Shown: positions 32,881 through 44,939 of the stretch, in pieces
Numbering within the stretch: the stretch's first letter is position 1
How the letters are laid out: every line of letters begins with the position of its first letter
From: Torreya grandis
Taxonomy: Eukaryota; Streptophyta; Pinopsida; Cupressales; Taxaceae
DNA: 64,000 bases
NCBI GenBank assembly: GCA_037957365.1
Contig: JARHVA010001427.1
Span: 3,073,501-3,137,500 of the forward strand
Direction: 5' to 3'
Position numbers and translations under genes: made by a program
Notes under the pieces: generated by a model
Seen by the model: only the letters and a program-made list of their open reading frames with translations
Databases searched by the model: none
Told to the model about the DNA's origin: nothing

Positions 32881-35800
32881 ATTTAAATAAATTTTATTTA
32901 TTAAAATATTATCTATTATTATCTTCAATAATTTTACATCCTGATCAACTACCATAACTGGTCACCAGTTTTCATTTCCATAGTTATCATAACTTGTGGA
33001 AATTGAATATGAAAGTTTTTATTTTTCATATCATGATGTAACAGTAGGAGGTGATTAAAATGCATTTCATAATTTTATTATTCCTAAATCTAAATCAAAT
33101 GGTATGATAAATAATAGTGATTATGAATGTTTAAAATTTTGTGACTTTATAGAGTTTGAAATAACAACTTTAATTGACTATGTAAAACTTGAAAATAATC
33201 AAAAAAAATTTATTAGGTAAAAATCTAGACAATATATTTAGAAAAATAAATCATTTTATTGATCTGAGTTTTCTTTATCCTAAATTTAAAAATCCTCATC
33301 TCTTTATGAGTCAAATAGATAACATTAAATATATACTACATTTGAAAAATTAATAAATGACTAAAACTACGTCTAGTAACGTTTTGGTGGCCTTTACACA
33401 AAGGTATATGATGTGTTTATCTCATTATCTTATTTCCTTTAAATATCATAATTTGGCACATGATAAATATATTCAGATTGAAATTAATAAATTAAATTAT
33501 AATAGTATTGAAAAATACCATCTATAATTTATTCATTTTCCTCTCTCATGGATTAAGCCTTATTGGTTTAATTTTTCATTTTTCAACATTGGCTTATCCT
33601 TAATTTTATCTCTCAGTGGAATAAATTTATTTTTTCTTATTCATCTTGATTTTTTTTTTACTTTGTATATATTTTTGCATTTTTGGTTTCCTTTGTTCTC
33701 ACATTTTTCTTCTATTTGGGTTGTTGTTCTAACTCAATAATCTAAAATACAACATTAAGTATTTGTCACAAAGGATAAGTTGAATAATCTCACATATAAT
33801 TGTAAGTTATTATCTTTACCAAATGATTTAAAAATTTAGCTCATTTGAATTATTCAGTTTATAATATGATAATACTAGAATTTCTATTTTTTTAAGCATT
33901 AAACTTCTTAGTTCATTTGAATTAGTTAGTTTATAATGTGATAATACTAAAAATTGTATTTTTTAAAGCATCACTAAATTTTATAATATATGTTGTAGGA
34001 TACCACAATGGTACTTATCCATATTGAACTCCTTGTTTGATTATTTCTCATTCTTTATTCCATGCTAGCTGAATATTTCATCCCTTTTTAAAAAAATCAT
34101 TAGAGGGTTTCATGTTTAGAAGCTTAGGAAAAATATACCTAGATTTCAGTCATAAGTTTTAAATTTCAATAATTTCTTTTTAGAGCCTAACTTCATGTTT
34201 GAAACTGACGTACAAGCTTGCCAGTGTTATCACAAAATTTTTCACCTTATTAAAAAAATGGAACGATCTATTAAAAAATGTACCATGTTAGTTTAGTTAT
34301 ATATGTAACGAGGCTAAATTTATCTTGCATCACTTGTTTATTGTTTCACTTATTGATATTTTATGCCAATTATTGAATTTTTATTATTTATTATGTAGTG
34401 TTTAATTGGTATTATTGAGAATTTAGTCATAAATCTAATTACACATAAATTTGTTGATTTTGTCTACTTAGTTTTAAAAAATAGTAGTGATGGTGATGAA
34501 AATTTAGGGACTATTTAATTAATGTCACATTCAATAACATTTTCACAAGTGTTTCCTATTATTCAAAAAATATATGTTTATGGCTTTATACTACCCTTCC
34601 TATAGATTTTCAAATTTGGATATTTCAATATTGGTTATATATTCCTTCGAATGCATTGATATTAGGTTTAAATTTCAAACTTGAAAATTTGAAAGGTGTA
34701 AACCTTATTATAACTTTGGCATAAAATAAAATAATATCAAAGTTTTATTTGATATTCAACATAAGTTCATATATGCAAGTCCCATTAAGTATGACTAATG
34801 AATGCATATTTTATGGATTTATATTGACCAAAAAAAATTAATATTTTGAAGTAAGAGATAATTATTACATCATATCCTTTGTGGTATCAATATTTTATAT
34901 CATATTTTATCTAATAAGATTTGTGGCAATTTTAAACTAATAACATTGATACTAAAGATTTAGTGACCCTCCAAATCTAGAGATAAATTTAGAAATCAAT
35001 TAAAAAATCCATCACCACAATATTTAATCTCGTCATTTTGTTGTGATAAACATGAATTTAATATATAAGGATTTAAAATAACATCTAGCTCAATTCCCAA
35101 CATTCAATTAAGGTGTATTTTTAGAAGTATCCTTTGGTAGTTTTGTGGTGATTAAGCTATTTTGGTGAGATTCAAATAAAGCATAGAGATATGAAATAGT
35201 TAGAAATTTGTATCAAAGTTTTATGGCAAGGCAGTCATGACAATTTGAGATTAGCTAAAAATTGATATTAATGGACTAATTAACTTTCTAAATTTAGTAG
35301 AAAACCTACCAAGATAAAGTAAAATAAAGTTTAGAAACCCCTTATTACCTTATCAATTACATGAGATGTGATTGTAGTTAATGCACCCCACTATTATGAT
35401 GCACAATCTACCATTAATGTATTTTGGTGAATTTTTTCTCTCTTCAGTCATTTTACTCATTATCCCTTAAGCTTTGGTGGTAGTGACATTCTTTTGGTTT
35501 TTATTTTGAAGATTATTGAGACATTTTCAGCCATTATTTTAAATTTTCACCAATCTAAAATATAAATAAATAAATAAAGTATATTACGCTAAAATTGTTG
35601 TGAGAAATATTAATGAAAGATGAATATTCTAGTGAATACTAATCAGCTTTTAGATATTGTGTAGGGTAGTGAATATTAATTCTTTTCTTCCTTATTTGAT
35701 ATAGATTATGGATTTGGATTGACATATAAGCCACCAAAATTTGGTCTCTTGATAGCTATTTTTAATATGGAAATAGCTTGGGTGTTGTTCTGGAAATAAT

Positions 35801-36865
35801 CTCATTTTATTATTGTTATTATGCTCTCTGGTTAAACACTAAAAATGGCTTTATCCACATGTAAGATAATAAGTGGATCCTTAGAAATTATGGTGAAAAT
35901 ACATTACAGTTCTCATGGATATATGCAAGATTAAAATACAAAATATATAGTTTTGAAACACAATGAATGGAAATATATATTCAACATTGAAGGGCATGTA
36001 GTAGAATCTTCCATTATTTGTTAGGGCACCAGAAGGATCATCATTTAAATTGACTATTGTACTTATTAGGCTCAAAATTAGATTTCCATTCATGGGTAAA
36101 TTAGATAATTATTTTTCATATGAATATAATAATACACAATTTATTTTGAATGGGAGTTTTGATTTATATTATCTAGTATTGAAAATTTAGATAAAACATG
36201 GTAGAATAATGATGTAGTTTGAATTTATTTTGATTTAAATGGTGAGAGATTTAATAATTTTATGAATCATAGTGCATAGCTTCATTTTTTTATCATGAAT
36301 ATTGGCATTATATTATTTTAATTTTGATCAAGTTTTTAAAATGAAATTCATTTTGTTGTGCCAAAAATTCCACTTTAATCACTTACAAAAAAAATTATTA
36401 TGTTAAATTTGACGTCCAAATGACCATCACATCAGACCATAAAATACACAATATGACACCCATTTGGACATAAAATTTAAAATTAAATAAATGCATATTA
36501 ATATGTTCATTGAATTAAAATCAATGGTTATTATCTATTGATATGTGTTTCATATTTCATGTTTTATAATCAAAATATTTTTAGGTAAATGCTTTAGGCT
36601 AAATAATTTGTGTTAAGTATGACATGGTCATATGAATTCACTCATTCATATATTAATATTCATGGGATAATAGTTTATTTCAATGTATTTTGAAGTGGTT
36701 TGATAATAATGTGAAAGATCTTTACATATAACAAGATCAAATTTGGAAAGATAATATTTATACAGTGGCATTTTTTAAGATTTGAGAATTTGGGGCTTTC
36801 ATTCAAAATTAATATTTATGTCTACTTTTGGGTTTGTGATAAACCTATTAAATATTGTTTTAATT
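32881..36865 (+). other. Interior of element A, no recognisable retroelement domains
   Basis: About 4 kb of AT-rich DNA between the LTRs. Short open pieces on the plus strand near 33,050-33,200 (for example FCDFIEFEITTLIDYVKLEN) could be remains of coding sequence but match nothing I know; no gag, protease, RT, RNase H or integrase motif was seen on either strand. Either a non-autonomous derivative or decayed beyond reading. Confidence 0.45.
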
Positions 36866-38886
36866 TGCCAACAAATGTATATTTTCATACACTAAGTATT
36901 AGGTTTTCAGATGCAACATGATGATAATTTATTTTCTCATTCAGTCTGATAAAAAATAGGGGAATATTAATTGCATTGATTGAAAATAGGGTTAGACTAT
37001 GTTAAAATCAAAATTGGATATGAAATAAATAGATTGGATTAGGTTTGATATACATGGTATTAAATTAAGACAAAGTGATATTAAATGATCTATTATAGAA
37101 AATAATCATTTATTTAATCTACTTCTGTGTTAGCTTGTGATTCATGATTTTATGAGTGTTGGTAAGATTAAATTGGTCCCCCATTTACTATACATTTTTT
37201 TTTATATTAAAATATTATCCTTGGAATCTTAATTTAATTTATATCTAGGTTTACACTTATTTTTAATTTGATTGCTTGAAAATTTCCAAGATTTATAATC
37301 ATTTGGTGATTAAAGATAAACCAATCATATGCATGGGATTTTATTCAACCTTGCTTAAATAATGATGAACATTTCATACTAGTATGACAAATTATTGAGT
37401 CTCATAAAGCTACAATATTATGTTCTCATGTTTTGTAATAAGTGATGAAATAATATTTGGTTTCTCAATAAATTTCTATTTTCATTACATTTAAGTCACT
37501 TTGCACAATTATTTTTATTTTTATTTTTATTTTTTTAGTTTAGTTTTTATTTTTTTATTTAGATTAGTTTCCTTGTTAGTAGTTTTTTTTTTAGTATCTA
37601 TATTTTTATAACTTATCATAGTTATTTTTCTTTTCTTATTCATGAGATCCAATTTAGAACTCCATGAGCTTAAGGTGGAAAAGTTTTGGAGAAGGGATGA
37701 GGATCCAGCCAAATTTTTGAAGGGAATCAAGTATAAGCTAATAGAGATCCATGAAAACTTATAGATATTAGGCAGATAAATGGTGTCAAATATAGAAAAA
37801 TGGAATAATCTTAAACAAGAAAGTGATGAGTTAGGGGAGGGGACTGGGGAAAAACATTTGAAGGAAGTGGGTAAGCTTGAGGGAACCCTTAAAGGCAAGG
37901 AGATAATCACCATTACCCTAAGGGGTCAAAGTATACATAAAGGAAAACCATCGATATAAAATAATAGAGGTATAATGAAACATAAAAAAAACATGGTAGA
38001 AGGCCAGGGGGCTAAGATGAGATGAATGTTGAGAAAAAACACATAGAAACTAGCAAGTGATAGTAGAAATTGAATTAATTTGAGGAAATTTAGAAGGGGA
38101 TGTGTTTGGTTAGGTTTGGTCTAGTCTACTTTTCTTGAGTTTTTACTAAAACTTAGCATACGTTAGGCCATTATGACCTTATTTCTTCTTCTCTTGATTA
38201 TATTTTCATATTGAACTATGATTTTTAGGTCCTTATAAAACATAAGTTTAACTAATCAAATAACAAAATTATTTTCTTCTTGTCTCATACTTTACATGCT
38301 TCTTCTGATTTCTCTAACTTATCTTATCTTCAATATGTATATTATAACTGATTCTAATTTTAGTTTTCTTTTTTGTCTTATTGATTTTTTCAATCTCTTT
38401 CTTTATTTCTCATTTATTTTATTTCTTTCATCTTTGCAGTGTAAAAATGTATGGAATAAATCTTTTTAGACAAATTTGAGTATTTTGTCCTTTAAAGGAT
38501 TGCCTTATCAATAATATTTACTTTATTAGATAGGTTAGATAATGGTTTTACATTATATTTGAGATTGATTAAATGGAAAAATAAAGTAGTGATATTTCAT
38601 TAGAGAATTGTATATAATTATATTACTTCTAAACATGATTGATAATAGTGTTATGGTTGATTAATTTTATGATGTTATGTTTGATCCATTTATTGAAAAT
38701 GGTTATAAATTTGATTTATATTTATTATTAAATGTATTAATCCCCATAATTTAAAAGACCCCTTTTCACACTTTAGGACTAATTCTTAGTCATAGGTCCT
38801 TAAAATTAAACTAGTACAATACCACATTCACCTTTGTGATAGATGAATGTATTGAGTCATTGAAATGATAATTTTCACCATCCACA
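36866..38886 (+). repeat. Right LTR of element A, with insertion H
   Basis: Diverged copy of the left LTR, about 1.39 kb without the insertion at 37,641-38,268. Ends ...TTTTCACCATCCACA, then TAAAA. The 5' edge is uncertain: similarity to the left copy becomes clear at CCAACAAA (36,868). Confidence 0.65.
37641..38268 (+). mobile_element. Piece H: short LINE-like insertion in the right LTR of A
   Basis: Present only in the right LTR. The first ~290 bp read on the plus strand as a Lys/Glu-rich helical segment (MRSNLELHELKVEKFWRRDE, then IEKWNNLKQESDELGEG and LEGTLKGKEI) with two TAG/TAA interruptions. The rest is T-rich and ends TTTTTAGGTCC-TTATAAAAC followed by AATCAAATAACAAAA, like the ends of C and G. 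Flanks show similar ATTTTTCTTTTCTT and ATTATTTTCTTCTT words, a possible decayed target duplication. Likely a second ORF1-plus-3'-end remnant. Confidence 0.45.
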
Positions 38887-41800
38887 TAAAAGATAATGCA
38901 ATGCATTTAATGATGTTATAATATAGATAGATAAGATAAATAATGAAAAATTAATAAGAATTAACTAATATTAATGAGACTAAAAAATAAAATAAGCTAG
39001 GTGAAAATTGGTAAAAATTATTAAATGTGGTTTAAAATAGGTGTTTACACCATGGATCTAATGGCCAAATACGATAAGTTATAAATAAGATATTTCCCTC
39101 CATATGAAAGGAAAAAATCTCTATAATAATGAAATCTTAATAAAAAATTCCCACAAACAAAGTATAATATAAATTAAACTACCTCAAGAAGATTAAATAA
39201 TGGAGTTACCCCAAGTTATCAAAGTTGAGAAGATAAAGAGGTAAAATAATTAAAAACATTCAGCTAAATCAGATATATTGGATCCCAAAGGAATTTTTTG
39301 AGTGTCATTACTTTGGTATCAAATTGCTAGGAAACTCAAACATATAATCAATCTAAGTTGAGATAAATTGACCATAATGCTAAAAATTGATCATCTTGTT
39401 ATGATGTATCTAAATCCTCAAACAAAAACATTTTAATAAAATATGGAATACATATTAATTGAGTAATTGAGGTTAGACACATGGAGTAAGGTTTTTTTTA
39501 TAATCACAAAGAGAATGATCAAAGTGTTATTAAGTTGGGCTCATGAAGATGTCATTTATCTAGGTAGAAATTTCTATATCACCACTTTGGTTATCCATAT
39601 AGTAAAAATATTACTAAATCAAGGTAACAACAACCATAAATATGACAAGATGAAATATATAAGTACAAATTTTATTTAAACACTCATATGAACAAACCCT
39701 AACCATTTGACTCTTTCCATTCAATAAATTAATAATATGAAAAATCTCTATGAAACATTGTAAATAACATGGAAATTATACTACACCAATTGTAAGGATT
39801 CCACAACAAATAGAAGCTTACGTACTGCAAGGCACATGGTGATGATTTGCATGAAATATGATTTATGCACCACACTATGTGTGAAATTAATTTATAACCT
39901 CAATAGATTTAAATTACATAATCATGATTTTTGTTATGGATCTCTACTCATGGTACTTGTAATGTATTTCACTAGTACAATACCTGGGAGAGAAGAAAAA
40001 ATTCAATGAGATCCAAATACAAGCATATGAGAAAAAGTAAAATTACACTTTAACACCTAATAAACATGAGTGAGAATTTTATTAGATATATTTCATGGGA
40101 TATGAGAATAATATCCATGGTCATAGGGAGGTCTATAATCTCTGTAAAATAATGCAAAAAATTTACACAAAGTTTAGGTTTATTTTAGACATAAATAAAT
40201 TATACATATAACCATTTGAGAATAAGATCACCCATATTACTCCCATACCATATGAGGTCTCTAATTAATAGGTAATAATAATAATATGAGATATATTATT
40301 TCCATTGGATCCTCAAATAACACAATTTAGATGCACTACAATATAAAAAACCCTATCTTAGAAACACCAACACATCTATGTGAAAAAAGTGTAGAAGCCA
40401 AAATATTAATTTATATCAAGGATACACTACACCTAATTGAGATAATTGGAACCTAAAATTATGTATCATATAAATTGAAATAACATGGTTACAAAATGAG
40501 ATACTAAGGTAAAAAATAAAAGTGCACAAGTATATATAGGAAACTGGCATATTTGTTATAAATGATTCCACTATACGAAGGGTCCCCAAAAAATAAGAGA
40601 TGGTATGAAATGTTTCTCAACCATATCCCTTGAAAATAAGTAAAATAATTAATTCAAGTTCTACCATGGGGAAGATACTAAGAGAAAAATAGTCAAAAAT
40701 ATCTAGAAGTTATTCCACTATTGATATTCAAGAAACCCTTTTTCAAATGAGTGGGTTAAAAATATGGAGAAATCCTTCACCCCAAAAAGAATTAAAATTA
40801 AATAATAAGTAACAATAAATCAATCCAAAACATATAAGGAATAAGGGAATGAAACATTTGTGTCATACTCAAAAGCCTGAGAAGAAGAAGAACATGAAGA
40901 CAAACACGAAAGTGATGAAGAAGATATTGGGGAATAAATACCTAATATTACAAGAATAATGGGATAATGCATAAATAAATAAGGATTTTAATGTGTCAAG
41001 AATATATATGATGTATAAAATAATTAATAAAATAAAAAATATAATAAAATCACTAATGGATTATTTGGAAATCACCCCATATACACTCAATGATATTATA
41101 GTACTCCCACTTGTACTCCAACAAGATATAATTGAAACCCAAGAAAATTATAAAGGAGAAAAAATATAATTAGGATAATACTAAGAAGATACACTATAAA
41201 ACGTAATATTAGTAACGATAATGTCCTGTGAGGATAAAGAAATAGCTTTCCAACTTAGATAGATAAAATTAAGGATAAAATAAAAAGATGAGTTGGTGGT
41301 AGAGATATTATATAAAAAATACAAGCCTTGAAAGAGATGGAAGTATTTTACACATAAAAAATAAAATAATAAAAAATACCTAGAATATGAAATAAATATA
41401 ATATAGATAATTTTGGTGCTGGCTATAAAACAAGCCTAAATAAATTATGAAAAGAGAAAAAAAAGAACATGAAAAAGAAGAGAAAGAAAAACTAGAAAAC
41501 AAAACAAGAAATAAGGAAGAAGAAAAAATTTGAAAAATAAATAATAGAGGAAGTGTAAAAGGATATAATATTAAATTAAAAAGTAGAAGATTAAATTAAA
41601 ATAAAATATGATGTGAACAATAAATAAGAAATAAGAAACAAAGAGTAGAGAGGAGAAAGAGAAGAAAAAGGAAGATGAAGAAGACAAGGAAATGAAATAA
41701 AATAAGAAAATGAAATCTAGGAAAAATAAATAAATGAGAAATAAGAAAGGATAATCAAGAAAAGATGAAAATGGAATAAAAAGAGAAGAGGGACTAGGAG

Positions 41801-42189
41801 GAAAAACTTAAAAAATAATAATAATTAGAAACTACATTAGAGAGTTATGCAAATATAAAAAAGTGAATTGAGTGGTAGGTAGATGGTTCTAAAGATGAAA
41901 AAATAACTATTACATATTATTAACACCTAGGTAACCCCTAATGAGAATAAAAGTATATATAGTCAAAAATAAAGAACTAATTTCTAGTATAATGGTACCA
42001 CCTAGCCTCTTACAACCCTCATTAGAAGGACAAATTATGGTATTGCTAAAAATTGACACTGACATTGAAAGATACCAATAATAAAACTTTAATTTATAGT
42101 ATACATGGATTATATGGATACGTGTGTGAAATTATAAGAAGATATATACATAAATCTTAGTGGTTTAACTAATGATAGGCCATAAAATG
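38887..42189. other. AT-rich segment without assignable genes
   Basis: Direct reading found no protein family on either strand. Short open stretches, such as 39,467-39,679 (+), lack any signature. The only marked feature is the purine tract from about 41,440. The 3' part may be LTR or leader of the element whose coding remains (F) start near 42,190. Confidence 0.4.
41440..41850 (+). repeat. ~400-bp purine-rich (A/G) tract
   Basis: The plus strand is almost all A and G (runs such as GAAAAAGAAGAGAAAGAAAA and AGAGGAGAAAGAGAAGAAAA) with scattered T. It is not a simple repeat of one unit. Such tracts can adopt triplex (H-DNA) forms and occur near some retrotransposon leaders. Confidence 0.8.
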
Positions 42190-42896
42190 ATCTAGAATCA
42201 ATGTCATGAATTGGGAAACAACTAGAGGAAATAATGGATAGATTTATCAGTCATGATGGAGCCACAATTAACCAAAGTTTTATAAGAGCAAAAACTATAG
42301 AATAAAATAAGGTAAAACTAATAACACCACTCTTAGGTGAAAATAAAATGAATATAAAAACATATGAGAAACATGTTGATAAACTATGGGAAACCATGGG
42401 AGATGAGGAAACATTATTTGCATACCTTATTAGTGTCTCTTATTGACCTAGAATAAAATTAAATAATTAGAGGAATTAGAGATTCATCTCATATATCCTA
42501 TACTAGTTATGATGCCATAAAAATCCATTCAAAATAAAATTAGAATAAATTGATCACTCTACCAAATGAATACAAGGGAAATAATCACAAATAATATTTA
42601 TATATGAAGATAGAGAAATATGGATCACTATTGATTATTCAGATGGATAAAATGGAAACCAAGATAGAGTAACATGAAGCCTATTAGAAAACTTTGGAAA
42701 CTACACAAACTCAAGAATATATTATGGAAATAACCAAAGAGAACAAAATGATGGAATAAGATGTTAAAAGCAAAGGCCATACTAGTGAACTGGTAAAATT
42801 TCTCAAAAGTATGCCATAAAAATATGAGAAATATCTACCTATTTAGGTGTAATAATTTGCTATAAGGAATTATGAGTTATTAAAAAATGGGTGAGT
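42190..42896 (+). pseudogene. Coding remains F, part 1, cut by element E
   Basis: Plus-strand pieces read as a gag-like or coiled-coil protein: TYEKHVDKLWETMGDEETLFAYLISVSY near 42,370, then a helical segment with QMDKMETKIE, EAY, KTLETTQTQEYIMEITKENKMME near 42,650-42,760, and ELVKFLKSMP. Stops are mostly TAG/TAA in Gln-like places. The text ends at 42,896 where element E begins, and may resume at 62,658. Not assigned to a family. Confidence 0.4.
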
Positions 42897-43639
42897 TGAG
42901 ATCAACATACCCCCATTTTTGAAAAATGGGGACCCTTGTTTCAAAATGTGAAAATTTGTACCTTAAAATTAAAAAATCACTTGATCAGAGTACCACTAGC
43001 ATGTTTGCACACTGTATTTATTTGAAGAGAATCCACACCTAGTTCTCATTTGGATTAATTTACATATTTTCAAATGATTATTGGTTTACCCCTTCTAATG
43101 TTGCTAATGATTGTTACTCGTGTTTCTGTAATGCAAGGTCAATGGAATCTCATTTAGGAATAAACATACTTAGAGTTTTGTGTTTCAATGATAAATTGAT
43201 ATTTTACTAGACTTTGGTTTGTCAAAGAGTAATTCAATCTATTTTAAGTCATGTTAAAACCCTAGTCTGATATTTTAACCTAGGTCCCTTTTGAATTGAA
43301 ATCAAATTTACGTGGGAGAAATTTTCATAGGAATAATTAATTAAACCATAGACTTAGTTTAATTTTTATCCTAAGGCTTAGTCATGTTTTTCAACATGAC
43401 CAAACCTTAGTATAAAAATTCATACTTAGTCCTTTATGTCCCAAGCCCCTTTTTTTCCTTTTATCTCCACATGGTCTAACTAATGAAGGGTCCCTTTTAT
43501 AATGTTTTAGATCTTGGCCTAAAAATTTTATCCTAAGGTTTTATCATGTTTATCAACATGAATAAAACCTTATTAAAAATTATTTTAACCTAAGTTCTTT
43601 ATATTCCTTGATCCTAACTTAATTATTTTTATTGACCAT

Positions 43640-44640
43640 AGGATCAATGCTACATATTTACTCAGGCAAGATTGATGTAATAGTGTGTGAAAATCCAAGA
43701 CTTCAAAGGAGCCCCAAAATAAGTGAGAAGGTGACAAGTTTTTCCATCATGGGAACCCTACCAAAGATCCAATGGTATGAAACAAAAGATGATCTGATAG
43801 ATCATGATTGATCAACTAAAGATGATTTAATGGTGTAAAATCAACATTGAAATTTTAAAAGAACTTAGAACCAACATATATATGCCAAGATTCGAGCCCA
43901 AAATGGATAATTAAACCTCAAATATGCCCTCAAATATCAATGGTAGATGACTAAACATACACATTTTGATCGATGGTGCATGTAAAGTCAAAGCTTCAAT
44001 AGAGTCCCCAGATGAATGATAAGATGACAACTGTAATAATCTCAACAAAATAACATTGAGAAACCAATGGCATTCCACCCTTTGGATTTTGATCTAATAA
44101 AACATGTTGATCTGGTCAGATAAGATCTAATGGTGCATGATAAAGGTTGAAAAGTAAAAATCCCTTAAAAAATAAGGAAATGATAAGTGGCATAACTTCA
44201 ATCCACAAATTAAATTTCAAGCATCTTTTAAATGTTGATGGTATGTAGCCTCACATACACATTTTAATCATAAACATGTCGAGCAAAGAACTTAATCCAA
44301 TCAATCAAGATCAACATAGTGCATTCATTTGGGTGAGGATGATTAGATGATGTTAGATTAGCATTTACATTTCAATTAAGCTCAAGAAAAATATAGAATT
44401 AATGAGTGTCAAAACCATATGAACTATGAAAATTAGTGAATGGCATTTTATTTCTCATATCAGGATTAATGAATCACATTAATCCAAGTAAACAGATCCA
44501 ATGGTGTGACACAAGATAAAAATTTTTAAGGGCCCATAACTAATAAAATATTGACATGTGTCTAAATTCAATAAATGGTCATATTTCAAATATTAATGAG
44601 AAGCATGCCATGGATATTCAAAGATGCATCCACATAAGTG
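43640..44640 (+). repeat. Degenerate tandem units in the 5' LTR of E
   Basis: A phrase of the type (C/T)AATGGTG(T/C)(A/G)-GATAAA-GTTGA recurs near 43,769, 43,827, 43,973, 44,127, 44,347 and 44,498, each time within a broader block that also contains CCCCAAAATAA-TGA-AAGGTGA and TACACATTTTGATC-like words. Units are unequal (roughly 60-220 bp apart) and diverged. The same array is in the 3' LTR at about 57,280-58,270. Confidence 0.6.
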
Positions 44641-44939
44641 CTAAGTCAGATTAAAATATCTTACAGGTTCAGAAAATCATAGGTATAAATACAAAGATCT
44701 AAACATAATCTAAGTCATAAAGTTCACATAAGTGCAAACAACTGCCACCATTAAATCATTATAAAAAAATCTCCAAGAAATACCTAAGTATGAAAACCCT
44801 AATTTGACCTTTTACTCATTATAACCAAGCCAAATAAGATTGGATTGTCATTTTTGTAATGATAACTTGATCCAAAATTAAATTGTAGACCTCTAGCAAG
44901 TAATTTAGTGAAATTCACAGCCATGATAGCCCAAAAAAA

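Larger units (their letters stand above)
15930..38886 (+). mobile_element. Element A: LTR retrotransposon with no recognisable pol, with nested insertions
   Basis: Two diverged copies of one sequence bracket a primer-binding site and a ~4-kb interior. The left LTR is in two pieces (15,930-16,310 and 31,868-32,857) and the right copy runs 36,866-38,886, itself interrupted by about 630 bp. Without the insertions both copies are about 1.4 kb. Both end ...TTTTCACCATC(A/C)ACA. The left copy is followed at once by a Tat-style primer-binding site, which sets the plus orientation. The interior shows no gag, RT or integrase, as in large non-autonomous derivatives (LARD type). The outer (5') LTR edge is approximate and I found no clear target duplication. 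Confidence 0.55.

Noticed and set aside
38887..38891. TAAAA as target duplication for element A
   Set aside because: No matching word could be placed next to an LTR start on the left; the left edge itself is uncertain.
42891..42896. 5-bp target duplication for element E (GTGAG/GGTGG)
   Set aside because: The two flanks are similar but not identical in any register, so I do not claim a duplication.
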